In this document: positions 19,582 through 28,009 of the stretch, piece by piece
Layout: each line of letters opens with the position of its first letter
Position numbering within the stretch: the first letter of the stretch is position 1
Assembly (NCBI RefSeq): GCF_009429125.1
Contig: NZ_CP045529.1
Span: forward strand, 1,550,001 to 1,614,000
Direction: 5' to 3'
DNA length: 64,000 bases
Source of the DNA: Luteimicrobium xylanilyticum
Lineage (GTDB): Bacteria; Actinomycetota; Actinomycetes; Actinomycetales; Cellulomonadaceae
Notes under the pieces: generated by a model
Told to the model about the DNA's origin: nothing
Database searches by the model: none
What the model saw: the letters and a program-made list of their open reading frames with translations, nothing else
Translations under genes and position numbers: made by a program

Positions 19582-19964
19582 ACGCCGCAGCAGGCAGCTT
19601 TCTGGTCGAATGGCGCGCCGGTCGGCCGGTCTTGGTTGCCACCGATCCAGACGCGCTCCTCGAGCTGGCCGCGATCGTCGACCAAGCCAACGCCGTCCGG
19701 GTGTATCGGAGACAACTCCCAGCCCCTTCAGCGGTGCCCTTTGTCGACTCTGCGAGAAGGGTTGCCCTTCTCTCATCGATGGTTGCGGAGAAACAACCCG
19801 AGTTGGAGAAGGACGAGCCCGCCGCGGGACGATGGATATCAGTCAGGCAAGCCGCGACTCTCCTGGGTATCTCCGACCAGGCAATCACGAAGCGAGCACG
19901 CGCCCAGACACTCCCCGCCCGCAAGTTCTCCGGACGGTGGCTCATCGACTCGAAGGGAATTTGA
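19578..19964 (+). CDS. Excisionase-like helix-turn-helix protein
   Basis: A 128-aa protein; the GTG at 19578 overlaps the previous stop and fits the chain of coupled genes (an in-frame ATG at 19524 is the alternative). The C-terminal 45 residues read WISVRQAATLLGISDQAITK, then KFSGRWLIDSKGI: the MerR-like/excisionase winged HTH of the helix-turn-helix type 17 group. It could be the recombination directionality factor for the serine integrase or a regulator; sequence alone does not decide. Confidence 0.65.
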   Translation: MNAAAGSFLVEWRAGRPVLVATDPDALLELAAIVDQANAVRVYRRQLPAPSAVPFVDSARRVALLSSMVAEKQPELEKDEPAAGRWISVRQAATLLGISDQAITKRARAQTLPARKFSGRWLIDSKGI

Positions 19965-19966
19965 CG

Positions 19967-20770
19967 ATGGCACAGCAGGTGACCAGCCCCATGCTCAACG
20001 CGCTACGACAGGTGAGCGCGACAGTGATCAACACCGTGAGCGGCGCGCTTCCGGATGCACCCACGTCGTACCCCTCCACGGACCGTGGCAAGGAGGCGCT
20101 TCGTCAGGCCGGTCTCGCCTGGGCTCCGGTACCAGGGTTGATCTCTCAGATGGAAACGGCACTCTCGAGTGCCGCCACGGACATCCTGGCCGTGGCGACG
20201 AACCGCGACCTGACACCGGAGGCCAAGTCACGGCAGGTCGGCCAACTCGTCGACACCGCCCGGTCCAACATCAACGGACTGGCTGACTCAGCCGTGAGCG
20301 CGGGAGCCCGTGTGCTCGACGTCCTGCGCGCTGCTGCCTACCCCCCTCGCCCTCAGCCAGAAGACGCCATCCAGGAGGCACGCCTCGCCGGCATCAAGGC
20401 GGACCTGCGGATGGTGCTCGATCCCGTCAGCGCCAACGGCGACGACCTCGCCAGGCGCCTCGGTGACCTGCTCGGCCGAGCGGTCGCTGACGGTGACGAC
20501 CTGACGACCTGGGTGCTCGCCTCCTCGCACTGGCCTGACGACTACCTCGCGTCGCGCGGTGCCGACATGGCTATGAGCACGTGGCCGTCGCTCGTGTCGT
20601 CCCAGCTCGACGGCATCACCTCCGACACCGGACTGAGGGACGTCCGTCGGGCCTACGCGAGGGTGAGCCAGCCGCAGCGTGGCATTCCGGCACTCGAGGT
20701 GACGCTGCGAGTCGCGGTGCCAAGCGTGCTCGGCGATCTCCAGTCCAGCCCCGCGCCGTTCATGCGGTGA
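19967..20770 (+). CDS. Unknown 267-aa protein before the small terminase
   Basis: Starts at ATG 19967, 2 bp after the excisionase-like gene. Alpha-helical, Ala/Leu/Asp-rich, with no signal peptide, membrane segment or known catalytic motif. Sequence landmarks: PTSYPSTDRGKEALRQAG and SHWPDDYLASRGADMAMS. It is the largest unknown gene of the early module and ends 183 bp before the terminase gene. A structural, scaffolding or capsid-modifying role is possible from position alone, without direct evidence. Confidence 0.6.
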   Translation: MAQQVTSPMLNALRQVSATVINTVSGALPDAPTSYPSTDRGKEALRQAGLAWAPVPGLISQMETALSSAATDILAVATNRDLTPEAKSRQVGQLVDTARSNINGLADSAVSAGARVLDVLRAAAYPPRPQPEDAIQEARLAGIKADLRMVLDPVSANGDDLARRLGDLLGRAVADGDDLTTWVLASSHWPDDYLASRGADMAMSTWPSLVSSQLDGITSDTGLRDVRRAYARVSQPQRGIPALEVTLRVAVPSVLGDLQSSPAPFMR

Positions 20771-20820
20771 CGAGGGCGGCGAGTCGAGTCCGATCGCGCA
20801 CGCTTTCCAACGGTCGGAAC

Positions 20821-20864
20821 GGCGGGCATCGGACATAGGTAGGGGGTAGGTCCCCCATCCCGCC
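20821..20864. promoter_or_regulatory. Nested hairpin upstream of the small terminase gene
   Basis: GGGGG (20842-20846) faces CCCCC (20852-20856) around a TAGGT loop, nested inside GGCGGG (20821-20826) and CCCGCC (20859-20864). It lies in the 183-bp gap between the 267-aa gene and the terminase small subunit. Either a terminator ending the early operon or part of a packaging (cos-like) site, which often lies next to the small terminase gene. The choice cannot be made here. Confidence 0.45.
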
Positions 20865-20953
20865 CTCCTGGCTGACCCAACTAGGTATAGGCGCTCCCCT
20901 CCTGCGTGCGAGACGCGCGCTCGAACACTTAGGCCCGAGGAGGCCAGATCCCA

Positions 20954-21334
20954 ATGATTGCAACGAAAGCGCCCCGCGGACTGGGGTCGGAAGGGCGCCG
21001 TCTGTGGCGCGAAATCGCCGGTCAAGTGGCAGAAGACGGCCTCCAACTCGACAAACGAGAGCTTGAGTGGCTCCGTGCGGCGTGCCGAGAGGCCGACATG
21101 CTCGCGGACATCGACGTCGCGCTCATCGACGCTCCGATGGTCGTTCGCGGCGCACAGGGCCAGCTGGTCGCGCACCCCCTGCTATCCGAGGCGCGCCGGT
21201 CCCGAGCCCAGATCGCGACGCTGCTCGGCAAGATCGGCCTCGAGGATCCCGCCGTTGCGACGGGTCGCGGTGGCCGCACGACGTCGACCTCTGCCAGGCG
21301 TGCCGCGCTCGCCCGCCACTACGGGGGCGTGTGA
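20954..21334 (+). CDS. terS: Phage terminase small subunit, P27-like
   Basis: The small terminase recognises phage DNA and hands it to the large ATPase/nuclease subunit. The 126-aa protein starts at ATG 20954 after GAGGAGGCC. The layout fits the P27 family: PRGLGSEGRRLWREIAGQ, then LDKRELEWLRAACREADML, and PLLSEARRSRAQIATLL followed by a basic, disordered C-terminus. Normally the next gene is the large terminase, but none is present in the element. Its stop overlaps the next ATG. Confidence 0.82.
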   Translation: MIATKAPRGLGSEGRRLWREIAGQVAEDGLQLDKRELEWLRAACREADMLADIDVALIDAPMVVRGAQGQLVAHPLLSEARRSRAQIATLLGKIGLEDPAVATGRGGRTTSTSARRAALARHYGGV

Positions 21335-21768
21335 TGGCGCGCCGCCCAGGAGGCCGCGCAGGACGCAGGTTCATGCCGTCGATCGGTGACGGGCTACGCG
21401 CTCAGGCCCTCAGGACGTCCCCGTGGAGGCCGAACGGCGACCTCGAGAGACTCGCGGACCTCGATGCCGGGAACGTCATCCTGCTCAGCTCCCAGGCCGT
21501 CGATGAAGCGCTCATCACGTCGCGCGACGAGGGCACGTGGAAGCAGTGGCGCCGCGAGGAGATGTCCCGACAGCACGGCTGGGAACCGAGAGACCCGGAA
21601 GCCGTGTGGGAGTACGACCCGGTCACCGGCTCGCTCTCGGCGTCCGAGTCGAAAGTGTCCGACTTCCCGGACCCGATGACCGAGTACTACGCCGAGATGC
21701 GTCGGCTCACTGCCACCGGGCAACTCGACGACCGTAGCGTCGCCTCCCGGTTGGGAGACGTGTCGTGA
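21334..21768 (+). CDS. Unknown protein downstream of small terminase
   Basis: A 144-aa protein starting at ATG 21334 (overlap TGATG) or ATG 21373. A basic N-terminus (MARRPGGRAGRRF) is followed by an acidic, Trp-containing body (GTWKQWRREEMSRQHGW, then DPEAVWEYDP). No Walker motif or nuclease residues of a large terminase. The last third (DFPDPMTEYYAEMRRLTATGQL) resembles a tail-assembly or head-tail protein end, but this is not a firm match. It occupies the place where terL through tail genes would be. Confidence 0.5.
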   Translation: MARRPGGRAGRRFMPSIGDGLRAQALRTSPWRPNGDLERLADLDAGNVILLSSQAVDEALITSRDEGTWKQWRREEMSRQHGWEPRDPEAVWEYDPVTGSLSASESKVSDFPDPMTEYYAEMRRLTATGQLDDRSVASRLGDVS

Positions 21769-21814
21769 CCCGGCTGCGCCCCCGCTGAATAGCACCTCTT
21801 CCCACGCACCCCCC

Positions 21815-21843
21815 AGCCCCGTCGGACCTCGGCCCACGGGGCT
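21815..21843. terminator. 8-bp-stem hairpin before the tail module
   Basis: AGCCCCGT (21815-21822) is perfectly complementary to ACGGGGCT (21836-21843) with a 13-nt loop, followed by TTGTC. It separates the terminase-linked gene from the tape-measure pair. Terminator or leader structure. Confidence 0.45.
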
Positions 21844-21869
21844 TTGTCATGCCCGAACGGAGCACCCCG

Positions 21870-22166
21870 ATGGATGACAACCCCCACCAGGCCGCCAGCG
21901 GCGTCGTACTCGCTCGCCGCATGATCCTGGCGTCACTCGACAGCGACTCGGCCCTGATCGAAGCAGTCAACGCCGCAGAGAGCGTCCCGCAGCTCGGGTA
22001 TGCGGCTACATACCTGACGAACGTCCTTTCGGCGCTCGCCACGGCTCAGGCGGACGGAAACCCTGCCATCGCCGAGCAGGCGCTCCGTGAGGCGGCTGAC
22101 GCGATCCTCGCCGACGCCGCCTTGACGGAGGCCCAGGCCGTCATCGAGGGGGCCTCATGGGCCTGA
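21870..22166 (+). CDS. Small protein preceding the tape measure
   Basis: A 98-aa acidic, Ala-rich helical protein. ATG 21870 is preferred because GGAG lies 8 nt upstream; an in-frame ATG 21 bp earlier exists. It overlaps the tape-measure start by 10 bp. Its place is that of a tail-assembly chaperone, which in siphophages precedes the tape measure, but I see no slippery frameshift site and no clear similarity. Confidence 0.55.
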   Translation: MDDNPHQAASGVVLARRMILASLDSDSALIEAVNAAESVPQLGYAATYLTNVLSALATAQADGNPAIAEQALREAADAILADAALTEAQAVIEGASWA

Positions 22167-25100
22167 TCACTGTCGGTTCGGTCGGCGTCAACCTCTTCCC
22201 CGTCGCGACCCGCTTCGCCGCTGACACGAAAGCAAAGCTCAAGAACCTCAACGCCGACGTCCGGCTCATGGTCGGCAACGCCGAAGCGTTCCGCACCGAG
22301 ATCCAGCGCCTGACGTCTGGCCGCACGACCACGGTGAACGTGGACGCGGACACCGCTGAGGCGAACGCGCAGATCGACGAGGCAGCGCACAACCGTGACG
22401 CGACCATCAACGTGGACGCGGACACGGGCGCGGCTGAGGCGAAGATGGCTGCGCTCAGCAGCACGTCACGCGGACCTGGTGGGCTGCTGACGTCGGTGCT
22501 GGCTCTTGGTCCGGCGCTGATCCCAGTTGCGGGTGCGACGGCTGGTCTTGCTGCGGCACTCACCGCCCCGCTTGCTGCGGCGACGGTAGGTGGCGGCCTG
22601 TTCGCGATCTTCGCGAAGGACTCGATCGACCGGATCAAGAAGACGACGGACGAGATTGGCAAGGTTCAGAAGAAGCTGGACACGGCCGAGGCTGGGCCGA
22701 AGACGGATGCGAACAAGGCGAAGATCAAGGAGTACCGCGCCGAGATCGATGCGCTCAATGCCTCCCTGACCGGGGCCACGGGTGCGTTCGTGGAGGAGAA
22801 GTCCGCGTTTTCGGCGGCGGTTGGCAAGTTCGAGAAGCAGAACGACAAGGCGATTCTCGGCCCGCTGACTCTGGGCATGAAGATCCTCGAAGGAGTCCTG
22901 CCGAAGCTCAAGCCGCTCATCACCGCGATGGGTGCAGGGCTCACGGCGATGTTCACGGCCATCGGCAAGGGTCTCAAGTCGGACGGCTTCGGGCACTTCA
23001 TCTCGGTGCTCGCGTCCATCGCCGGCCCGCTGTTCGCCGCCCTCGGTCCGGTCATCGTGAACATCGGCAAGGGTTTCGCGTCCCTGGTCGAGGCTGTCGT
23101 CCCGCTGACCGGACGCGGGCTCACCCAGGGGCTCATCCGGGTGTCGCAGGGCTTCGCGAACATCGGGCAGTCCAAGGGCTTCACGTCGTTCCTCGGTTAC
23201 ATCAAGACCGAGGGGCCGAAGGTCTGGCAGCTCGTCAAGCAGCTCGCCGGTGCGGTGGTGAACCTCGTCAAGGGGCTCCTGCCGCTCGCCGGTCCCGCGC
23301 TCGGTGCCATCACCGTCTTTGCGACCATCCTCAAGTCGCTGGACCCGGGCGTCATCACGGCCATCACGTCCGGCATCCTCGGCGTCGTTGCGGCCATGAA
23401 GACGTGGCGCCTGGTGCAGCTCGCGCTGAACCTGGCGATGAACGCGAACCCGATCGGCCTGGTCATCACGGCCATCGGGCTCCTGGTGGCGGGGCTCGTC
23501 TACGCCTACCAGCACTCCGAGACGTTCCGGAAGATCGTTCAGGCTGCGTTCCGGCTGGTCAAGGACACCGCGAAGACGGTCGTCGACTGGTTCACCAAGA
23601 CCGCGTTCCCTGCACTCAAGACGGCGTTCTTCGCGGTTCGTGACGCGTTCAAGACTGGCTGGCAGTTCATCAGCGACCATGTCTTCTCCCCGATGAAGAC
23701 CGGCTTCAAGGCCGTGAAGGACTTCTTCGCGGACCGCATCCAGAACCTCAAGGACGGCTGGACTGGTCTGCGAACCGCTCTCCGCAACGGGTGGACGTGG
23801 ATCAGCGACCACGTCTTCTCGCCCATCAAGACGGGCGTCGATGCGGTCAAGGGCGCGTTCTCCAAGGCCAAGAGCGGCATCGGTGACGTCTGGTCGGCCC
23901 TTCGCACGATCCTGAAGAACGACTGGGACTGGATCTCCAAGCACATCTTCACCCCGTTCAAGACGGGCGTCAGCAAGATCAAGGACGCCTTCTCGACCGC
24001 AAAGACAGGCATCGGCAAGATCTGGGACGGCCTGAAGTCCGTCGCCGCCAAGCCGATCAACTTCGTGATCGACACGGTCTACAACAACGGCATCCGCAAG
24101 TGGTGGAACACGGTTGCGAAGGCTGTGCACCTCACCGACCTGACGTTGGATCCTGCAAAGACGGTCGCCTACGCGAACGGCACCGAGGATCACAGGGCGC
24201 AGATCGCGCCGGCTGGTTCGATGCGTCTGTGGGCTGAGCCGGAGACGGGTGGCGAGGCGTACATCCCGCTGAGCGCGGCCAAGCGGCGTCGTTCGACCTC
24301 GATCCTGTCGGAGGTGGCTTCCAGGTTCGGTTACGGTCTGACCAGGTTCGCCGATGGGGGATGGCTCGACGGCATCACAGACACAATCGGGTCCGGCTGG
24401 TCCAAGTTGTGGCACGGGGCAGCGAGTCTCGCCACGATGCCCTTCAAGGACGCATGGAAGGCGATCCTCGGCCACTTCGGGAACCCGCTCGCCAAGCTCT
24501 CCCAGATCGGCGGTGGCAACCTCGGCAAGATCGTCGGGCAACTGCCAGGCCAGGTCTTCGACGGGCTTAAGAGCAAGCTCAGCGGCTTCTTCAAGGCTGG
24601 CGGTGGCGGTGACCCGTCGAAGGCCGGCGGGCTCGTCGGCAACGGCAACCGTCTCGACCTGGCGTCGGGTCCGTTCCTCGGCTACCGCAAGATGGAGCAG
24701 ATCGCCCAGCAGCTCATGCCGGGCGTCCGGGTCACCTCGGATCTGCGTCCGGGCTCGGTGTCGGTGACGGGCTATCCGTCGCTCCACGCGGCTGGTCGTG
24801 CGGTCGACTTCGGCGCAGGCAACGGGTACACGCTGCCGCAAATCTGGAACACCTTCAACAAGGCGTACGGGACGCGGTCGTATCAACTCCTGTATTCCCC
24901 GATGGGTGCCAACCAGATCTGGTGGGACCACAAGCGCGCGATGCCCCCGGCGTCCATCGTGGCCCAGCACTACAACCACGTGCACTGGGCGATGAAGGAC
25001 GGCGGTGTGCTCGGCAGCGTCCCGCCGACCCTGTACGACAAGGGTGGCGTGCTGCCGACGGGGACGTCGCTCGTGGCGAACCACACGGGCAAGCCGGAGA

Positions 25101-25246
25101 TGGTGTTCACGGACGAGCAACTTGCGAACCTGGCGGGCGTGCACATCGAGAACCTCGTGGTTCGTGACGAGCGCGCGGCGTTCCAGGAGGCCGAGTCGGT
25201 TCGCCGGCGTGCGATCGCCAGGGCAAACCTGTTGCGGAAGGGGTGA
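22157..25246 (+). CDS. Phage tail tape-measure protein with M15-type peptidase domain
   Basis: The tape measure sets siphovirus tail length and often carries a cell-wall hydrolase. The 1029-aa protein has an N-terminal helical region with DADT repeats, hydrophobic segments near residues 113-155 and 235-330, a central region with three 44-residue Trp-rich repeats (about 498-629), and a C-terminal domain with [11 protein letters not shown] (about 873-883) and NHVHWAM (about 939-945). The H-x6-D plus C-terminal His pattern is that of M15 zinc peptidases. The gene is intact, whereas neighbouring head and tail genes are missing. Confidence 0.92.
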   Translation: MGLITVGSVGVNLFPVATRFAADTKAKLKNLNADVRLMVGNAEAFRTEIQRLTSGRTTTVNVDADTAEANAQIDEAAHNRDATINVDADTGAAEAKMAALSSTSRGPGGLLTSVLALGPALIPVAGATAGLAAALTAPLAAATVGGGLFAIFAKDSIDRIKKTTDEIGKVQKKLDTAEAGPKTDANKAKIKEYRAEIDALNASLTGATGAFVEEKSAFSAAVGKFEKQNDKAILGPLTLGMKILEGVLPKLKPLITAMGAGLTAMFTAIGKGLKSDGFGHFISVLASIAGPLFAALGPVIVNIGKGFASLVEAVVPLTGRGLTQGLIRVSQGFANIGQSKGFTSFLGYIKTEGPKVWQLVKQLAGAVVNLVKGLLPLAGPALGAITVFATILKSLDPGVITAITSGILGVVAAMKTWRLVQLALNLAMNANPIGLVITAIGLLVAGLVYAYQHSETFRKIVQAAFRLVKDTAKTVVDWFTKTAFPALKTAFFAVRDAFKTGWQFISDHVFSPMKTGFKAVKDFFADRIQNLKDGWTGLRTALRNGWTWISDHVFSPIKTGVDAVKGAFSKAKSGIGDVWSALRTILKNDWDWISKHIFTPFKTGVSKIKDAFSTAKTGIGKIWDGLKSVAAKPINFVIDTVYNNGIRKWWNTVAKAVHLTDLTLDPAKTVAYANGTEDHRAQIAPAGSMRLWAEPETGGEAYIPLSAAKRRRSTSILSEVASRFGYGLTRFADGGWLDGITDTIGSGWSKLWHGAASLATMPFKDAWKAILGHFGNPLAKLSQIGGGNLGKIVGQLPGQVFDGLKSKLSGFFKAGGGGDPSKAGGLVGNGNRLDLASGPFLGYRKMEQIAQQLMPGVRVTSDLRPGSVSVTGYPSLHAAGRAVDFGAGNGYTLPQIWNTFNKAYGTRSYQLLYSPMGANQIWWDHKRAMPPASIVAQHYNHVHWAMKDGGVLGSVPPTLYDKGGVLPTGTSLVANHTGKPEMVFTDEQLANLAGVHIENLVVRDERAAFQEAESVRRRAIARANLLRKG
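23648..24043 (+). repeat. Three tandem 132-bp (44-codon) repeats in the tape-measure gene
   Basis: Units begin at 23648, 23780 and 23912, exactly 132 bp apart. Encoded cores: [32 protein letters not shown] and [16 protein letters not shown]. Such tandem units are expected in tape-measure proteins, where repeat number affects tail length. Confidence 0.85.
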
Positions 25247-25249
25247 CGC

Positions 25250-25342
25250 ATGACGTTCGTCATCTACGCCACCCCCCCGGTCGTCGCTGTGTGGCAAGAT
25301 CGTCCGCCATGTGGACCACACGTCAGCTCGCGGACGAGCTAG
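25250..25342 (+). pseudogene. Truncated start of the gene following the tape measure
   Basis: An ATG stands 3 bp after the tape-measure stop and encodes MTFVIYATPPVVAVWQD before running into other DNA and a TAG at 25340-25342 (30 aa). Spacing and the first residues look like the start of a distal-tail or minor-tail gene that normally follows the tape measure. It probably marks the point where the tail module was cut and replaced by the cargo region. The open frame is too short to be sure. Confidence 0.4.
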
Positions 25343-25824
25343 GAGTGGACCCGCACCGGATCAGCAAGATCGCCCAGCGACGCCGATGGCGTCGCTGGGA
25401 GGGGGAGTGGCTGTTCACGGCCGAGCAGGCGGACGAGATCCGCCGCACCATCCGTGCCTACGACGAACACGTCCCTGTCGCTGCCTGGACATGCACCGTC
25501 GAGGGCTGCGAGACGCCGGCGAAAGTGAGGGGCATGTGCAACGCCCACTACAGGCGCGTCTCCCGTCACGGGTCGACCGAGCGGCGCGACGGCTCGGACT
25601 GGCAACGATCCAAGACCCATTGCCCGAACAACCACGAATACACTCCCGAGAACACGTACCGGTTCGCGGACGGGCGCCGGCGGTGTCGAGCGTGCCGCCT
25701 GGAACGGGCTAGCCAGCAGGGCGCACGGGAGGAGGCCCGAGGCGACGACGCCGTCAAGAATTCACCCGAACTGGGCGCTGTTCGGCAGGCGGGCCGCGCG
25801 GAGGCGCGTCCCGGCCCCGTGTAG
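25309..25824 (+). CDS. HTH plus HNH-like zinc-binding protein
   Basis: A 171-aa protein from ATG 25309. The N-terminal 50 residues (TTRQLADELGVDPHRISKIAQRR) form a helix-turn-helix. The rest has a Cys/His pattern, TCTVEGCETPAKVRGMCNAHY and then CPNNHEYTPENTYRF with RRRCRACRLERA, very like the treble-clef HNH homing-type proteins of actinophages. The central NNHEYTPENTY holds the expected His and Asn. It could be a homing endonuclease or a DNA-binding regulator. Last phage-type gene before the lower-GC cargo. Confidence 0.6.
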   Translation: MWTTRQLADELGVDPHRISKIAQRRRWRRWEGEWLFTAEQADEIRRTIRAYDEHVPVAAWTCTVEGCETPAKVRGMCNAHYRRVSRHGSTERRDGSDWQRSKTHCPNNHEYTPENTYRFADGRRRCRACRLERASQQGAREEARGDDAVKNSPELGAVRQAGRAEARPGPV

Positions 25825-25833
25825 CCTCCTGCC

Positions 25834-26397
25834 ATGTCCGTCGAGACTTCGCTGGGGAGTCCCACCCACGACCTGTTCGCCGACGACATCCCCGTCTCGG
25901 CACTCAAGGAGCGCCTGAGTAAGGGCGTCATCCAGATGATCGCCTCCGCGGCCGGACTCGACGTGGGCGAGTGGGGGACGGACTACGACGGTTACGACGG
26001 AACGATCCGCTCCATTCATAACTTCGATCCATATATGGCAAGCCCCGGCTTTGACCTCCAACTCAAGTGCACGGGTCAACGCCGTGTGGAACGCGTCGAT
26101 CATCTGGCATGGAAGCTGGATCGACGAACATGCGAGCTTCTGTCCCGCCCTAACAGGGCACTGATGGGCGCCTTCTGTGTAGTAACCGTCCCCGAGCTTC
26201 CGGGACACTGGCTTAACAGGCACGACGAGGGCCTTCTCGCTCGCTGCCACGCCTACTATCTGCGCGGTCAGGACATCCCGCCCGTCCCGGACGGCAAGAA
26301 GTCGCAAGTGCTGCACATACCGCGATCTAACCGTCTGGACCCAGTCTCGATGCGAGATCTTATAGAACAAGCGGCTCGTTGGAGGTGGGACGAGTGA
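25834..26397 (+). CDS. DUF4365-type nuclease-like protein, first gene of a two-gene cargo
   Basis: A 187-aa protein that I match to DUF4365 by its overall layout: TDYDGYDGTI (Asp52, Asp55), then FDLQLKCTG (Gln76, Lys78), then AFCVVTVPELPGHWLNRHDEG, a Tyr-rich stretch and HIPRSNRLDPVSMRDLIEQA at the end. The D...QxK arrangement is that of PD-(D/E)XK nuclease folds. Gene is 9 bp downstream of the HNH-like gene, and its stop overlaps the start of the 428-aa partner (GTGA), so the two are co-expressed. Role in defence is inferred from family context and mobile location. Confidence 0.7.
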   Translation: MSVETSLGSPTHDLFADDIPVSALKERLSKGVIQMIASAAGLDVGEWGTDYDGYDGTIRSIHNFDPYMASPGFDLQLKCTGQRRVERVDHLAWKLDRRTCELLSRPNRALMGAFCVVTVPELPGHWLNRHDEGLLARCHAYYLRGQDIPPVPDGKKSQVLHIPRSNRLDPVSMRDLIEQAARWRWDE

Positions 26398-27680
26398 CTT
26401 TGGTGCAGCGGGAACTTGTCGAGTTCCAGGACGTTCTAACACCGCGCGCCATCTCCCAGTTCCTCGGAACAGAGGCCTGGGCACTCCATTCGCGACGCTC
26501 ATTCATGGAGACTTGGGTCCATGATTCGGGGGTCGGGCGGAGCCTAGAGTATGTCCACATCCCGACCGACCGGGATGCGCCCGACTTTAGTCGGCGACTA
26601 CAGGAGACTGCGTCTACGCTGTCACGGGTCTACGCCATTTCGATGGGGGAGCTTGCGGAGCGTGTCAGTGCGATTCGGGCTGACTTGTTCTTTGTTCGCA
26701 TCGCGCGAGACAGTGCCGATGGCACGATTCCGCTTCGCCAAGCAAGCGGGTTGATCGATTCCATCGAGAAGATGATGAAGGCAGCCGCGATCGTCACCGC
26801 GAACCCTTTGGCCAAGGGCACCGGGCGCACGTCTGAACGGGTCCGAAACTTTCTCGACGATGACCTGCGAATGGGGCACACCAAGCGTGGCAGCTTCATC
26901 ATCACTATTGCGGCCCGGCTTCACGATGACGACATCGGACACGGCGCGGATGATCCTGGCGCTCCTGAGCGGGAGGGTCCCGCCGCGGCTAATCGCGTGA
27001 CCCGCCGCGAGGGGCGGGCCGACGAGCCGACCATTGACTTTTCGCGACGTGTGATGACCACGTTATCTCGGAGCCTCGCGGTGACGCGCCGCCACCTTGA
27101 TCACTCTGACGACTTCGTCGAGTTCGAGGAAGCACGGGAGTCTGGCATGACAGCTCCGATCGTCGAAGCGATTGAGGAGATTGCGACAGACTCGGGCGGG
27201 GCTCGGGTTGACATGCGTTTCTCTTGGACCTCCGCCCTTCCGCATGAGGGACTTTCGGAAGAACCCGTTATCTTCACCCCGACGGCGATTGAGCGGGCCC
27301 CCCGTGTTATTGAGAGGTTCGCTCGATCCGCTGGCGTGCCCGCAAACACCGATGTTGTTGGCCCTGTCATCGGTCTCTCGCGCGACACGCGTGCGGCGGG
27401 CGAAGAGGAAGGCGACGTCATCATTCAGGCCGACGTTCGCGGGAGCGTCAAGAAGGTCGGAGTGACCCTCTCGGGAAATGACTACAACTGGGCGATATAT
27501 GCGCATCGCCACCGGCTCCCGTTCACAGTGTCAGGGATACTTGGCAAAAAGTCTGGTCGATGGTGGCTCCTCGATGACGTCGAGGTGGATGCGTCGTTCT
27601 TGATTGCTCGGCAGCATGACCGGATCGAGCGCTTGGGTGGCGACGCGCCTGAGGACCCGGCCGCCCCCGTCGATGTCTAG
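26394..27680 (+). CDS. Unrecognised 428-aa partner of the DUF4365 protein
   Basis: Starts at GTG 26394 inside the DUF4365 stop. No domain recognised. Visible features: N-terminal half mostly helical (LSRVYAISMGELAERVSAIRA), a motif GHTKRGSFIITIAARL near residue 165, an Asp/Glu-rich linker (about 175-210), then a predicted alpha/beta C-terminal region (VIIQADVRGSVKKVGVTLSG, SGRWWLLDDVEVDASFL). No TM segment, Walker motif or nuclease motif. A hand count of line 26581-26640 gives 57% G+C, well below the host. Likely functions with the DUF4365 protein. Confidence 0.7.
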   Translation: MTLVQRELVEFQDVLTPRAISQFLGTEAWALHSRRSFMETWVHDSGVGRSLEYVHIPTDRDAPDFSRRLQETASTLSRVYAISMGELAERVSAIRADLFFVRIARDSADGTIPLRQASGLIDSIEKMMKAAAIVTANPLAKGTGRTSERVRNFLDDDLRMGHTKRGSFIITIAARLHDDDIGHGADDPGAPEREGPAAANRVTRREGRADEPTIDFSRRVMTTLSRSLAVTRRHLDHSDDFVEFEEARESGMTAPIVEAIEEIATDSGGARVDMRFSWTSALPHEGLSEEPVIFTPTAIERAPRVIERFARSAGVPANTDVVGPVIGLSRDTRAAGEEEGDVIIQADVRGSVKKVGVTLSGNDYNWAIYAHRHRLPFTVSGILGKKSGRWWLLDDVEVDASFLIARQHDRIERLGGDAPEDPAAPVDV

Positions 27681-27733
27681 TGGACCTCTAGCGAGCAGCC
27701 GCACCACGCGGGCGACCCGGTTGGCTCGAACAT

Positions 27734-27994
27734 GTGTTCGAACTGCGACGTCCGCTTAACGAGGACAAGCCGTGGCGCATCCCGACCCGACCCCAGGGCA
27801 ACATCCCCGTGATCGTGCGGCTACTGTTCCACGAGCGGGAGGAGCTGGTGCCGGCGCGGGCGATCCGCTGGGCCGAGGGGCGCGTGCTGGTGCTGTGGCT
27901 GGCTGACGGGGAGGACCCGAAGTCGGAGCAGCTCTTCTGGCTGCGGGCAGAAGACGTGTATCGGACGATCCCAAGACGAGGAGCGCTCCGGTGA
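27734..27994 (+). CDS. Small unknown protein
   Basis: An 86-aa protein starting at GTG 27734, Arg/Glu/Leu/Trp-rich (EELVPARAIRWAEGRVLVLW, then EQLFWLRAEDVYRTI). It reads like a small single-domain beta protein of the type common in actinophages. It is convergent with the PLD-like gene (stops 15 bp apart). The 53-bp gap before it holds no clear terminator. Confidence 0.5.
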   Translation: MFELRRPLNEDKPWRIPTRPQGNIPVIVRLLFHEREELVPARAIRWAEGRVLVLWLADGEDPKSEQLFWLRAEDVYRTIPRRGALR

Positions 27995-28009
27995 CGGCCC
28001 GGCGGCCCC

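Noticed and set aside
19600-19625. A sixth iteron-like GAATGGCGCGCC in the excisionase-like gene
   Set aside because: Single isolated near match about 1.8 kb from the array; probably chance.
21334-21768. Possible large terminase fragment after terS
   Set aside because: No Walker A/B or nuclease acidic residues, and only 144 aa.
21849-22166. Programmed frameshift tail-assembly chaperone
   Set aside because: Position fits, but no slippery heptamer or second overlapping chaperone frame was seen.
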